From positions 1-50,121 of the forward strand of contig CAKZMM010000069.1 in NCBI GenBank assembly GCA_937128505.1: 50,121 nt of DNA. Direction: 5' to 3'. Source of the DNA: an uncultured Thermogutta sp. Its GTDB lineage: Bacteria; Planctomycetota; Planctomycetia; Pirellulales; Thermoguttaceae. This document shows positions 9,470-19,400 of this stretch, in pieces; position 1 is the stretch's first letter; the number at the start of each line of letters is the position of its first letter. Made by a program: the position numbers and the translations under genes. The notes below the pieces were generated by a model, which saw nothing but the letters and a program-made list of their open reading frames with translations, was not told the DNA's origin and ran no database searches.

Positions 9470-9594
9470 AAAGGCACGGTGGTGGATCTCTAGCTGGCCT
9501 TGAGCTCAATACTCATTCCGCTCGAGGCTACCGGATGCTGAAGGCAGGGAGAGGTTGATTTCGAGATCCGAAAGAGACGAGTTGATCTTCAGAT

Positions 9595-10797
9595 ATGCAG
9601 ATGAATAATCTGGTTTACTTGGATTACCACGCCACCACCCCGGTGGATCCTCGGGTTCTAGAGGCCATGCTTCCTTATTTCAGCAATCGCTTCGGGAATC
9701 CGGCAAGCTTGCATGGCTACGGGGCGGCGGCGAAAGAGGCCGTGGAAGAGGCTCGGGCGAGCATCGCTCATGCCATCGGGGTGGATCCCCGGGAAATTAT
9801 CTTCACCAGCGGTGCGACGGAAAGCAACAATTTGGCGATTTTCGGGGTCACTCAGTCGCCGCGTTGTCGTGGGAAACATGTGGTCAGCGTGGCCACCGAA
9901 CACCGCGCCGTTTTGGATCCGCTCAAGCGGCTGGCCCAGAAGGGATTCGAAATTACGCTTTTGCCGGTACGGCCGTGGAACGAGGCCGAGGCAGGCCTCC
10001 TGGATCTTGAGCAGTTTGCGGCCGCTTTGCGGACGGATACGTGCCTGGTCTCGGTGATGTTGGCGAACAACGAAATTGGGGTGATTCAGCCAATCGCCGA
10101 AATTGGCCGCCTATGTTCGGAGCGCGGTATTCCATTTCATTGCGATGCCACTCAAGCGGTCGGGAAACTCCCGATTCGCCTAAAAGAGTTGAATGTGGAT
10201 TTGATGAGCTTCTCGGCGCATAAGCTTTATGGCCCTAAAGGGATCGGTGGCCTCTATGTACGGCAGAGCAACCGCCAGCTTCGCTTGGAGCCGCTTATCT
10301 GGGGTGGCGGACACGAAAATGGGCTGCGAAGTGGAACGCTCAATGTGCCGGCAATCGTGGGGTTTGCTCGGGCCATTGAAATCTGCTTGGCAGAGCTCCC
10401 ACACGAAGCGGAGCGCTTACGTCGGCTGCGAGATTTGTTTTTCCGGAAATTGTGGCAAGAAATCGGGGATGTTCATCTAAATGGACCCGCTCTCGATCGC
10501 ACCGAACTCCGCCTGGCAAATAACCTGAACGTGAGCTTCCCTTACCTGGAAGCCGAATCGCTCCTCCTGAGTGCTCCCGATTTGGCGGCAAGCCCCGGCA
10601 GCGCGTGCAGCTCCAGCACGCCGGGCCCGAGTCACGTGTTGCAAGCGCTCGGGCTTCCGGAACATTTGCTGCGGGGAGGAATTCGCTTCGGTTTGGGCCG
10701 CTTTACCACCGAAGATGATATCGACAAAGCGGTGGGGATTCTGTGGGAGGCCGTGCGGCGTCTGCGAGCTTTCGCTGGCTTGGGAATGCGGAAGTAA
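9595..10797 (+). CDS. Cysteine desulfurase (NifS/IscS family)
   Basis: A 400-residue PLP enzyme that converts cysteine to alanine and passes a persulfide to Fe-S cluster or thio-cofactor assembly. Class V aminotransferase features in order: YLDYHATTPVDPRV at the N-terminus, FTSGATESNN (cofactor phosphate region), the Schiff-base lysine K210 in FSAHKLYGPKG, and the persulfide cysteine C338 in GSACSSSTPGPSHVL. The mobile Cys loop is followed by IRFGLGRFTTEDDID. Length is normal. The ATG at 9595 and the ATG two codons later are both possible, and neither has a strong ribosome site. No iscU, sufE or thiI is adjacent, so the acceptor is unknown. Its last codons and stop lie inside the first unit of a repeat array. 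Confidence 0.93.
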   Translation: MQMNNLVYLDYHATTPVDPRVLEAMLPYFSNRFGNPASLHGYGAAAKEAVEEARASIAHAIGVDPREIIFTSGATESNNLAIFGVTQSPRCRGKHVVSVATEHRAVLDPLKRLAQKGFEITLLPVRPWNEAEAGLLDLEQFAAALRTDTCLVSVMLANNEIGVIQPIAEIGRLCSERGIPFHCDATQAVGKLPIRLKELNVDLMSFSAHKLYGPKGIGGLYVRQSNRQLRLEPLIWGGGHENGLRSGTLNVPAIVGFARAIEICLAELPHEAERLRRLRDLFFRKLWQEIGDVHLNGPALDRTELRLANNLNVSFPYLEAESLLLSAPDLAASPGSACSSSTPGPSHVLQALGLPEHLLRGGIRFGLGRFTTEDDIDKAVGILWEAVRRLRAFAGLGMRK

Positions 10798-10919
10798 ATC
10801 ATCGCAAATGCGGAAGTAACTCATCGGAAAAAATGGGAAGTAAGTAAACAGGAAATGCGGACGTAAACAATCGGAAAAGGCAGAAGGATTGAAGGAGAAA
10901 AGAAGCGGAAAAGGAAGAA
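10785..10919. repeat. 22-bp array whose first unit is the 3' end of the cysteine desulfurase gene
   Basis: Units start at 10785, 10807, 10832, 10854, 10876 and 10898; the period is 22 apart from one 25-base unit. The first unit contains the gene's final codons and its TAA (10795-10797). The next three repeat AATGCGGAAGTAA with few changes, so each carries a TAA. The last two units are more diverged. Confidence 0.85.
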
Positions 10920-11478
10920 TAAGGATAGGCTGAAACCGTGCTGCTAGCGCTCCGAAGTACCTCAAAAACTCGATCCTCGGAACTTACCGTATGTTTGCCT
11001 TATTTGCGGTTTAGTCGGAGCGAACACGCGAGCTTATATTTCACCTTTACCACGCGAATTTTCCGGGGAAACAAGACCGAGTGTATCCCTGCGGCGGCAG
11101 GCGGCTTTGCAAAGTGTTTATGCGGGACTTCGAAATTCGGTCTTGAGCATTTTAGAGGCAGCTTCTTGGAGTTTAGTGTTCCCAAACTCAATACGTAGAC
11201 TTCGATTGCACTCGCGGACGATCTATTCCTTCTAGTCCGCCGTCAAAAGCGGTTGTCACCGGGAAGTTGCGAACTGGCGGAAGCTTTTTGGTCGGGGTTT
11301 CCCCGACATTCGGGTTTTCATGACATTCGGGATTTCCCTCACAATCGGGCTTTCCCTGACATTTAGAGATTTGCCAACTCGCTGGATTGATGTCGTGATC
11401 CGACCCCGATTTCCCGATATATTGGGGCGGTAGCGGCCCAAACTTGTCGCGAAGAAAGAGCGATCGTTTGCCTTTTTG
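10798..11478. other. 0.7-kb spacer
   Basis: It carries the tail of the 22-bp array and the 18-bp array at 11294-11364. I see no gene in between. Confidence 0.5.
11294..11364. repeat. 17-18-bp tandem array (4 units)
   Basis: Units begin at 11294, 11312, 11329 and 11347, with the form GGGNTTTCCCTGACATTC. It lies upstream of the RNA methyltransferase-like gene. Confidence 0.8.
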
Positions 11479-12693
11479 ATGTCGGCACAAGCCATGGTTG
11501 AATCGGTCGTGAGGTCCGCCTTCATTTTGGTCACTTGCCAACGGAGAGCCGAGGGGGCTGTCAAGGCGGAGCTTGCGCGGCGGTGGCCCATGCTGCGACT
11601 GGCTTTCAATAAGCCGGGGTTTTTGACCTTCAAGTGTGCATCGGGTCTGCTGACAAGCGAAATGGAACTGAACGCTGTCTTCGGACGTGCTTGGGCACTT
11701 TCTCTGGGGCCGATCGAAGGACAAAGCCCCCGGGAGCGCATCGAGCAATTATGGAAAATGATCCCTGGCGTCCCCATTGCCCGTGTCCATGTCTGGCCGG
11801 TTGACCCCTTGCCGGTAGGCGATTACGACTTCGAGCCTACCTTAACGCCCGAGGCACTGGAGCTCCATCGGCTGGTGATCTCCGCGTGCCCCCAGCCGGG
11901 AAGCCTAGCCCCGGATGCCGGTGACCCGTGGGCATGTGGTCGCAAGGGGGAGTGGGTTTTGGATTGTGTCTTGTTGGAGCCAGATCGGTGGTGGCTGGGG
12001 ATCCATCGGGTGAGGGATTTTGTCTCCCAGTGGCCCGGCGGGCTCATTCCGCTTAAATTGCCAGCAGGAGCCGTTTCTCGGGCATGGCTGAAGATGGAGG
12101 AGGCGTTGCGGTGGAGCCAACTGCCGATTCGGCCCGGGGCTCGCTGGGTGGAACTTGGCTGCGCGCCGGGAGGTTCCAGCCAAGCACTGCTGGAGCGGCA
12201 GCAGCAAGTGCTGGGGGTGGATCCGGCTGAGGTGGATCCGCGGATCTTGGCGCAGCCGGGCTTCACGCATTTACGGCGGCGGATTAGCGGGGTGCCTCGG
12301 CGGCTTTTGCGAAAAGTGCGTTGGCTGGCTGCTGACATGAACGTGGCTCCCAACTACACTTTGCAAGTGGTGGAGTCGATCGTTCAACACCGCTTGGTGA
12401 GTATCCGCGGAATGCTTCTGACGCTGAAGCTATTAGATTGGTCTCAGGCCGAGCGGGTAGACGAATATTTGGAGCGGGTCCGAAGTTGGGGTTATAACCA
12501 GGTGAAGGCACGCCAACTTCAGTTTAATCGTCAGGAGTTTTGCGTCGCCGCTTTACAGAGGCCTTTCCGGCGAAAGCCGATACCGGATTTAGCGCGGGCC
12601 CGCCGCTTTAAAAAGTTAATTCATTCGCCGAAAGGCAAGCCGACGGAGCCGCCGGGTCTCGCCCCCGATTCGGAAGAGTGTTCCAGCCCCTGA
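11479..12693 (+). CDS. RlmM/FtsJ-like RNA 2'-O-ribose methyltransferase
   Basis: A protein of about 404 residues with an N-terminal domain reminiscent of the THUMP-like region of RlmM and a C-terminal Rossmann-fold methyltransferase. The SAM motif is WVELGCAPGGSSQALL (about residues 223-240), followed by an acidic strand (VLGVDPAE). The FtsJ-type catalytic Asp and Lys are in LAADMNVAP and LLTLKLLDW, the order seen in RlmM, which methylates the 2'-OH of a 23S rRNA nucleotide. The basic C-terminus (FRRKP, RARRFKKL) fits RNA binding. The start is uncertain: ATG 11479 and ATG 11494 are in frame, and neither has a good ribosome site. The target RNA is inferred from the fold only. Confidence 0.75.
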   Translation: MSAQAMVESVVRSAFILVTCQRRAEGAVKAELARRWPMLRLAFNKPGFLTFKCASGLLTSEMELNAVFGRAWALSLGPIEGQSPRERIEQLWKMIPGVPIARVHVWPVDPLPVGDYDFEPTLTPEALELHRLVISACPQPGSLAPDAGDPWACGRKGEWVLDCVLLEPDRWWLGIHRVRDFVSQWPGGLIPLKLPAGAVSRAWLKMEEALRWSQLPIRPGARWVELGCAPGGSSQALLERQQQVLGVDPAEVDPRILAQPGFTHLRRRISGVPRRLLRKVRWLAADMNVAPNYTLQVVESIVQHRLVSIRGMLLTLKLLDWSQAERVDEYLERVRSWGYNQVKARQLQFNRQEFCVAALQRPFRRKPIPDLARARRFKKLIHSPKGKPTEPPGLAPDSEECSSP

Positions 12694-13241
12694 ATAGTCC
12701 CCCAAGGCGTTGCGAAGCACGTTCGATCGATCCCGCCGGGCAACGCTCCCACGATGATTGCCGCAACCATCAGCGCGACGTTTGTTGCGGGCGTAGATGC
12801 CAAGTGGTGGCGACGCATTTACCATTTGAAGTGGGCTGAGCATAGGCAGGTGTCCGATTCGAAGTTTTTGTTGGCTATCTTGAATCGACAGAAGACTGCT
12901 GCACTGCCCGCGGGGGAAATTTTCTCCAATGCCTCAGGCGGTGTAAAAGCGGGGAATTCGGAGTCTTTTGGCGCCGTCAATGACGAGGGGTTGCGAGCAG
13001 GTCATGCGGTGCGCGAATTCGCAACAACTCATCCTCCGCATGAAGCACGTGGATCAGGGTTTCTTGGGGTCAAAACCGTAGGGGCGCACGCGGGTAGGAG
13101 CGAGTTCAAATCGCAGGAACTTCTCGGATTATCGCGGGGCGGGAACGCATGCCACTATCGCATCGAAGGAGCGAAAAATTGGAGGAGGGAAAAATACCGG
13201 GTACGCATCGGGCGGAAAACGCGGAGTATAGGAGCCGTCTT
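12694..13241. other. 0.55-kb spacer
   Basis: No gene or clear repeat array recognised. A long open frame covers 12754-13362, but its translation is not protein-like and it overlaps the following gene. Confidence 0.45.
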
Positions 13242-13940
13242 ATGCAGTCGCCGAAGGTTGCGTTGCTTACACTCGTTGTCTGTTTTGCGGGGGTTTTTGC
13301 AACTCGAACAGCATGGGCGCAAGAAGCCGCGACGGCCGAGAGGTGGGCTTCGACCCGGGTAACGGATCCGGCTCAATACGGCAACATCAGTCGACGCGGT
13401 TATGCCCACCGTGAAAAAGCCGATTTCGTCATGCAAGAATTGGACGTGCGGCCGGGGGATGCTGTGGCCGACATCGGGGCCGGAGATGGTTTTTGGACAG
13501 AAAAATTGGCAATGGCCGTCGGCGCTGAAGGGGTCGTCTATGCCGGGGAGATCCGCGAGGATCTCGTGGAAAGGCTCAAAAAACGATTTTCCGAGCTTCC
13601 GCAGGTCCGAGCATATCTGTGCCCCACCGATAGCACGGGTTTGGAAGCGCAGTCTTGTGATCTAGTGTTTTTCTCGCAAGTGTATCATCACTTGGAAGAG
13701 AAAAAACGTGTGGATTATCTGCGACATTTGAAGGAGGTTGTCCGCCCGACTGGCCGCCTGTGCGTGATCGAGCGATATCCCCTTCTGGGTGGCGGGAGCC
13801 ACGGGACACAGTTGAGCCAACTGTTTACCGAAGCCGAGCAAGCCGGTTGGGTTGTGGCCCGCTGTCAACTGATCCCAGGCACAGATGTCTTCATCGCTCT
13901 CTTCCTGAAGAAGGAATTGTTCCGCTCTGGCAGCCGGTGA
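13242..13940 (+). CDS. Exported class I SAM-dependent methyltransferase-like protein
   Basis: A 232-residue protein with a clear Sec signal peptide (VALLTLVVCFAGVFA, likely cleavage AWA|QE). The rest is a complete small-molecule methyltransferase fold (Methyltransf_11/25 type): motif I VADIGAGDGFWTEKLA at about residues 74-89, then VVYAGEI, the SQVYHHLEE stretch and a late LCVIERYP strand. The ATG at 13242 is preceded by AGGAG at 7 bases; the longer frame upstream has no ribosome site and would bury the leader. Export of a SAM-binding fold is odd because SAM is cytoplasmic; similar exported members occur in planctomycetes as far as I recall, and their substrate is unknown to me. Confidence 0.8.
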   Translation: MQSPKVALLTLVVCFAGVFATRTAWAQEAATAERWASTRVTDPAQYGNISRRGYAHREKADFVMQELDVRPGDAVADIGAGDGFWTEKLAMAVGAEGVVYAGEIREDLVERLKKRFSELPQVRAYLCPTDSTGLEAQSCDLVFFSQVYHHLEEKKRVDYLRHLKEVVRPTGRLCVIERYPLLGGGSHGTQLSQLFTEAEQAGWVVARCQLIPGTDVFIALFLKKELFRSGSR

Positions 13941-14280
13941 TGAGCGTAGCGGATTTATCGCTCTGTCGGGCCCAGGTGGCGATCCTCGACCAAGCGGCGG
14001 CTAGCCGAAGGCATTGGCCACCGATATTTCGGTGACCTACACTTCTCGTACAGGAAGGCAAGTGTTTCGCGGGTATCCGCAGGCAGCTTGGGTGGGCCAT
14101 CGTGGCTACAGATTGTTTTTGGGCTTAGCTGTAGACTATCGATGGGTAAAGCTGTGGTCGGTGAATCCGCCTGAGCGTGCCAAGGATCGGAGTCGGCCTT
14201 ATCGGTACGGATAGCGGCCGTCCAAAGGAACGCAGCATGGGTCAAGCCCAAGAAAAGCTTTGGACGAAGGAGCCTACGCG
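13941..14280. other. 340-bp spacer before the response regulator
   Basis: No gene seen. A weak inverted repeat (GAGCG at 13942 with CGCTC at 13959) follows the methyltransferase stop codon and has no T-run. Confidence 0.4.
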
Positions 14281-14811
14281 ATGATTGAGCCTAAAGAGAG
14301 CGGGCGGCCTGAGTGGGTCCAACGATTAGGAGAGCTCAACCGGCGGATCCGTGTGTTGAGTATTGATGACGACCCCAACATCGCCGAAGCGATGGGGAGG
14401 GCTTTGCGAAACTACGGCATGCAGTTGATCCCCTGTTATTTGGGGGCTCAAGGTTATTGGGTCGCCGCCACCGAGAAGCCCGATTGCATTGTGCTGGATT
14501 TGAGCATGCCGTTTGCGCGGGGCGAGGAGGTGCTCCAGTGGTTGAAAAGCAACCGACAGACGGCCGCCATACCGGTCATTGTACTGACGGGCACCCAGCG
14601 GATGGGGCAGGAGAGGGCCATGTATAAAGCGGGTGCCGATGCTTATCTGACTAAGCCAGCTCCCGCCGATCAATTAGCCGAAACCATTGCTCACCTGGTG
14701 CTCACGCGACCGCGAATTGATTCCCCTCCGGATGAACCCGTGGACCTTCAGGACGAAGTGGAGCTGGCCCCCTCGCTTGTGGTCAGCCCCGTCCCGAAAG
14801 ATGTTGTGTAG
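14281..14811 (+). CDS. Single-domain response regulator (CheY-like receiver)
   Basis: A 176-residue protein with one receiver domain at about residues 23-143 and no DNA-binding or enzymatic output domain. The acidic pocket is SIDDDP, the phospho-acceptor is D73 (VLDLSMP), the switch Thr is T103 (VLTGT) and the conserved lysine is K125 (YLTKP). About 22 residues precede the domain, and an acidic Pro-rich tail of about 33 residues follows it. The ATG at 14281 has AAGGAG at good spacing. No histidine kinase is adjacent, so it is an orphan that probably acts by protein-protein contact. Confidence 0.88.
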   Translation: MIEPKESGRPEWVQRLGELNRRIRVLSIDDDPNIAEAMGRALRNYGMQLIPCYLGAQGYWVAATEKPDCIVLDLSMPFARGEEVLQWLKSNRQTAAIPVIVLTGTQRMGQERAMYKAGADAYLTKPAPADQLAETIAHLVLTRPRIDSPPDEPVDLQDEVELAPSLVVSPVPKDVV

Positions 14812-15433
14812 ACTCGGGATTGCGGCAAGTCCCGTTGGGGGCCATGCAAGCCCTGAGGCGTGCCCGCGGGCGAAGACGGTTCACCCCAGATGCTATGTAG
14901 TGCCGGGTAAACCGGAGTTGCCGACGGCAGGATCCCACCAGGTGTGTTCCGCAAATGAGTTTTAATGATGCCGATGAGCGAGGGCGTGGGGCGACACTCA
15001 CGCGGCTCAGCCCCGGGAAGATGGTTTGAGGACCATCCTGCGAAAGTGCCGGCTGGGGTTACGCGGGGTCATTTTCGTCCCGGAAGTTCCTCATGAAGGA
15101 AATGAATCCAGAGTTCCTCACGAAGGAAATGAAGTAGCCTCCGCGCTTTCGCGGGTGTCAGCATTCTTGTAGCCCTTGCGGATTGTGATCCCGTCGCGTC
15201 GACCACGCTTCCGCGGCCTCTGTTAGAGCAGGATTCGTTTGGTGCCCAAGATGGCCCTGGCCTCAGCGCGTGCGTGATATCCACAGCCAAACCAGGCCGT
15301 AAACGAAACAGTCAGATGTGGCCTCCGCGAGTGCGATATCCGCGCCGATCTCCGAGCTTGAAGTAGATCGGATACGCTTTTTTGCGGTGAATCGGCTGGT
15401 TGCAAGCCAGCAAAGATCTCTTTGGAAATAACC
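14812..15433. other. 0.6-kb convergent spacer
   Basis: It lies between converging genes. It contains an inverted repeat (CGGGA at 14815, TCCCG at 14830) just after the response-regulator stop, and a 28-bp duplication at 15083-15135. No gene recognised. Confidence 0.45.
15083..15135. repeat. 28-bp imperfect duplication
   Basis: Two adjacent copies share AGTTCCTCAYGAAGGAAATG. Each contains a short inverted repeat (TTCCT with AGGAA). Confidence 0.75.
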
Positions 15434-16441
15434 CTAAATGGGTTGACCGGTGTAGGAAACCAAAGCCTTCATGTAGTTGCCGCGTTCAAAGGCAGCTGGG
15501 TCGGGACACTTGCACTGGCTCATGCTGCCTTTCATTTGCTCGACGGATTCGTACTCGTTATCGATCATCCACTGACGCAGGCCATCCAAAAGCCGGACGA
15601 TTTCCCCGGGTCCCTTTCGATACAGGACCGAGGCGATCATGGTCACGTCGGCTCCCACGAGCAAGCCCTTGATCAACTCCTGTGGCGTATGAACGCCGCT
15701 GGTGAGGGCTAGCGAACAATCGACACGGCCGCGGAGAATCGCGATCCAGCGTAGCGGCAGTAAACTTTCAAACGGGGTGCTCAACTCCAGATGCGGACAC
15801 ACCTGGAGGGCTTCCAAATTAATATCCGGCTGCAAAAAGCGGTTGAAGAGCACCAGCCCTTTCGCCCCCGCCTCCACCAGCCGTTTAGCCATGTTGCCGG
15901 GCGAACTGAATTGGGCACCGATTTTCACCGCCAGCGGGATGCTGACTGACTCGGCCACCGCCTGAACCAGCTCCAAGTACTGCTGCTCGACCTCGGCGCC
16001 GGTCATATCGCAATCTGCCGCGATGAAGTACACGTTCAACTCCAAAGCATCGGCCCCGGCATCCTGCATGAGCCGTGCATAACGAATCCACCCGCCGCGA
16101 CTGACGCCGTTTAAGCTTGCGATGATCGGGATTCTCACCGCCTGCTTAACCTGCTCGATATGCCGCAGATAACTTTCCGGCCCCACCTGATAATCATCGG
16201 CTTCTGGGAAGTAAGTGAGGGCCTCTGCGAAACTATCGGTGCCGAACTCATGCACCCGGGCCAGTTCCACCTGCTCGTGGGTGATCTGCTCTTCGAATAG
16301 CGAATAGAGAACCACGGCCGAAGCCCCGGCCGCCTCCAAGCGGCGAACGTTATCCACTTTTTGGCTCAAAGTGCACGCGGCCACGACGATCGGATTGGCC
16401 AACGAGAAACCCAGATACTTTGTCGATAGATCCACACTCAT
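15434..16441 (-). CDS. Dihydroorotate dehydrogenase-like FMN TIM-barrel oxidoreductase
   Basis: A 335-residue protein of the DHOD class 1/PreA-like barrel family. It begins LSTKYLGFSLANPIVVAA, typical of this fold. Other marks are IIASLNGVSRGGW, LELNVYF, the FMN-contacting lysine in LAVKIGAQFS, an LFNRF strand, and TSGVHTPQELIKGLLVGAD for phosphate binding. No Fe-S Cys set is visible in its own sequence. It starts inside the stop codon of nifJ (ATGA overlap), so the two are very probably translationally coupled. Such DHOD-like genes are known beside nifJ in other bacteria. That position argues for a redox role linked to ferredoxin or pyruvate metabolism and against pyrimidine synthesis, but this is inference. 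Confidence 0.85.
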   Translation of the reverse strand: MSVDLSTKYLGFSLANPIVVAACTLSQKVDNVRRLEAAGASAVVLYSLFEEQITHEQVELARVHEFGTDSFAEALTYFPEADDYQVGPESYLRHIEQVKQAVRIPIIASLNGVSRGGWIRYARLMQDAGADALELNVYFIAADCDMTGAEVEQQYLELVQAVAESVSIPLAVKIGAQFSSPGNMAKRLVEAGAKGLVLFNRFLQPDINLEALQVCPHLELSTPFESLLPLRWIAILRGRVDCSLALTSGVHTPQELIKGLLVGADVTMIASVLYRKGPGEIVRLLDGLRQWMIDNEYESVEQMKGSMSQCKCPDPAAFERGNYMKALVSYTGQPI

Positions 16442-19400
16442 GCTTCTACTTCCTCCTTTGGCGAGCCAGTCGTCTCGGCAGCCATCGCGGCGAGCCGCTG
16501 CATTCGGCCGTCGGTTCCTTTCATTTCGGCAAGCATCTCATAAATCCGCCACCGTTCGTAAATGTCTTCTTGAGCCATGGCAAATAGCTCCTCGGCCCGC
16601 TCGGGCTTGCTCCGCGCGAGGATCGCGAAGCGCGCTTGTTTGAGGGCGAAGTCTTTGAAGCTCCCTTTCGGCGGTTTGCTATCCAAATGGAAGGGCTTCT
16701 CTTTATCCCTCGGGTCGTAGTGATAAAGCGGCCAAGCGCCGCAAGCCACCGCCTCTTTTTGCTGCTCTAGGCCCGTTACGATGTCGATCCCCCAGCCGAT
16801 GCAATGACTCAAGGCGATCAAAAGCGACGGACCGCGGTAGGATTCGGCCGCGATGGTGGTCCGCAGTGCATGGAGCGGGTTGGCTCCCAAAGCGATCTGG
16901 CCCACAAACACATTCCCGTACGAGATGGCCATCAGCCCCAGGTCCTTCTTGCGGCTTGGTTTGCCCGAGGCAGCGAATTTCGCCACCGCCCCTCGTGGCG
17001 TCGATTTCGAAGACTGCCCACCGGTATTGGAGTACACCTCGGTGTCCATTACCAAGATGTTGATGTCCCGCCCCGACGCCAGCACGTGGTCCAGGCCGCC
17101 AAAACCGATATCGTAGGCCCAACCATCACCGCCGAATGACCAAATGCTCCGCCGGATCAAATAATCGGCGGAAGCCAGCAAATTCCGGGCATCTTCGTGA
17201 TCGATTTGGGCAAGCCGACGTTTGAGTTCCGCAACCCGTCGACGCTGCTCTTCAATCTCTAGCTCGTTTTCCTGCTTGCATTCGATCAGAGCTCGCACGA
17301 GCTCATCCCCTAAGAGGCCGGAAAGGCCTTTGAGCAGCTCGTGGCAGTAACGGATCTGTTGGTCAACGGCCAAGCGGAACCCGAAGCCGAATTCCGCAGC
17401 ATCCTCGAAGAGCGAATTGCTCCAGGTCGGCCCGTGACCTTGGCTATTGGTGCAATACGGCGTGCACGGCAAATTGCCGCCGTAGATCGAGGAGCAACCG
17501 GTCGCATTGGCGATCATCATGCGATCGCCAAAAAGCTGGGTAATCAACTTCACATACGGCGTCTCCCCGCAGCCAGCACACGCCCCGGAAAATTCGAAAA
17601 GCGGCTGGAGCAATTGCGAACCCTTGATCGTATCGATCTTGACGGTACTGCGGTCGACTTCCGGAATCCTCAGGAAGAAGTCCCAACACAATCGCTCCCG
17701 ATCCAAATGCTCGAGTTTCGGCAGCATATCGACGGCTTTGTGCTTGGCCACCTGTTTATCGCGTGCCGGGCAAGCCTCCACGCAAAGCCCGCAGCCGGTG
17801 CAATCGTCTGGAGCCACCTGCACCGTGAAAAGCCATCCTGGATACTCTTTTCCGCGCCACGCGGTGGACTTGAAGCCGGCTGGAGCCCCTTTCAGCACTT
17901 CGGGCGGATACACTTTCAGCCGGATCGAGGCATGGGGGCAAACCAGGGCACAAAAGCCGCACTGAGTGCAAATGGCCGGATCCCAGATGGGAATATCCTG
18001 CGCGATACTGCGCTTTTCGTACTGAGTCGTCCCCGTGGGGAACGTGCCGTCTACTGGCAGAGCGCTTACCGGCAAGTCGTCGCCCTGATTGGCGATCATC
18101 TTCCCCAAGACGTCCTTGACAAACGGAGGAGCCGTCTCGGGCACCGGTAGTACGCGGCGCTTGGTGGAGGTCACGTTCTTAGGCACGGGCACTTCGGCCA
18201 AGGCATCAATCGCGCGATCCACAGCCGCGAAGTTCCGTTCCACGATCACGCCGCCCCCCTTCTTCCCGTAGGTCTGAACAATCCCTTCCTTGATGTGCTT
18301 GATGGCGTCTTCAAGCGGCAGTACCCCACTGAGCTTGAAAAAGCAGGTTTGCATGATCGTGTTGATGCGCACACCAAGCTGCGCTTCCCGCGCAACTCGG
18401 TAAGCGTCCACCACGTAAAAGCGGAGCTTTTTGTCGATAATCTGCTGCTGAACTTCGACGGGCAAATGATCCCACACTTCCTCCGGTCCAAAGGGGCTAT
18501 TCAGCAGGAAGATCGCCCCCGGTTCCGCCATCGACAGCATTTCAATCCGATCGAGGAAGACAAACTGATGGCACGCGACGAAATTTGCCCGGCTCACCAG
18601 ATAAGAGCCCCGAATCGGTCGCGGGCTAATCCGCAAGTGCGAAGTCGTTAGCGACCCGGCCTTTCGCGAGTCATACACGAAGTACGCTTGCGCATAAAGC
18701 GGGGTATTCTCGCCGACAATCTTGCAAGTGTTGCGGACGGAACTGACGGTACCGTCCGCCCCCAATCCGAAGAACACAGCCCGTGTTACATCCGCGGCTT
18801 CCGTTGAGAAATTCGGATCATACTCGATACTCAGATGAGTCACGTCGTCTACGATCCCCACGGTGAAATGCCGCTTGGGAGCTGGCTTGGCCATTTCCGC
18901 GAAAATTCCCGCGGCCATAGCCGGCGTGAACTCTTTGGACGAAAGTCCGTAGCGGCCGCCGATCACTCGCGGCATCGGTTTGCCGGGGGCATGCTCGGCC
19001 CAATACTCCGTCAACGCCGCCACGACATCCAAATACATGGGTTCGCCGAGGGAGCCCGGTTCCTTGGTGCGGTCCATCGCCGCGATCGTCTGCACGGTGG
19101 GTGGCAAACTCTGCACAAAGACACGTCCATCAAAAGGCCGATACAGGCGGACCTTCACCAGGCCGACTTTCTGCCCCTCGCTATTGAGTTTGTCCACCGT
19201 TTCCTCAACAACGCCACATCCGGAGCTCATGATGACGATCACCCGATCGGCATCTGGGGCGCCGTAGTAGTCGAACAGATGATAGTGCCGCCCGGTTAGG
19301 GCCGCGAACCGATCCATCACCTTCTGCACAATCGCCGGGCAGCGCTGATAGAACGGGTTACAAGCCTCGCGGGCTTGGAAGAACACATCGGGGTTCTGCG

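Larger units (their letters stand above)
8693..9594. other. 0.9-kb spacer with two repeat arrays
   Basis: No gene seen. It contains a hairpin at 8709-8728, a 22-bp duplication at 8814-8857 and an 11-unit 16-bp array at 9294-9469. Frames open across the array are short and repetitive. Confidence 0.5.

Noticed and set aside
12754-13362. 202-codon + strand frame
   Set aside because: It overlaps the signal-peptide start of the exported methyltransferase in another frame and lacks protein-like patterning.
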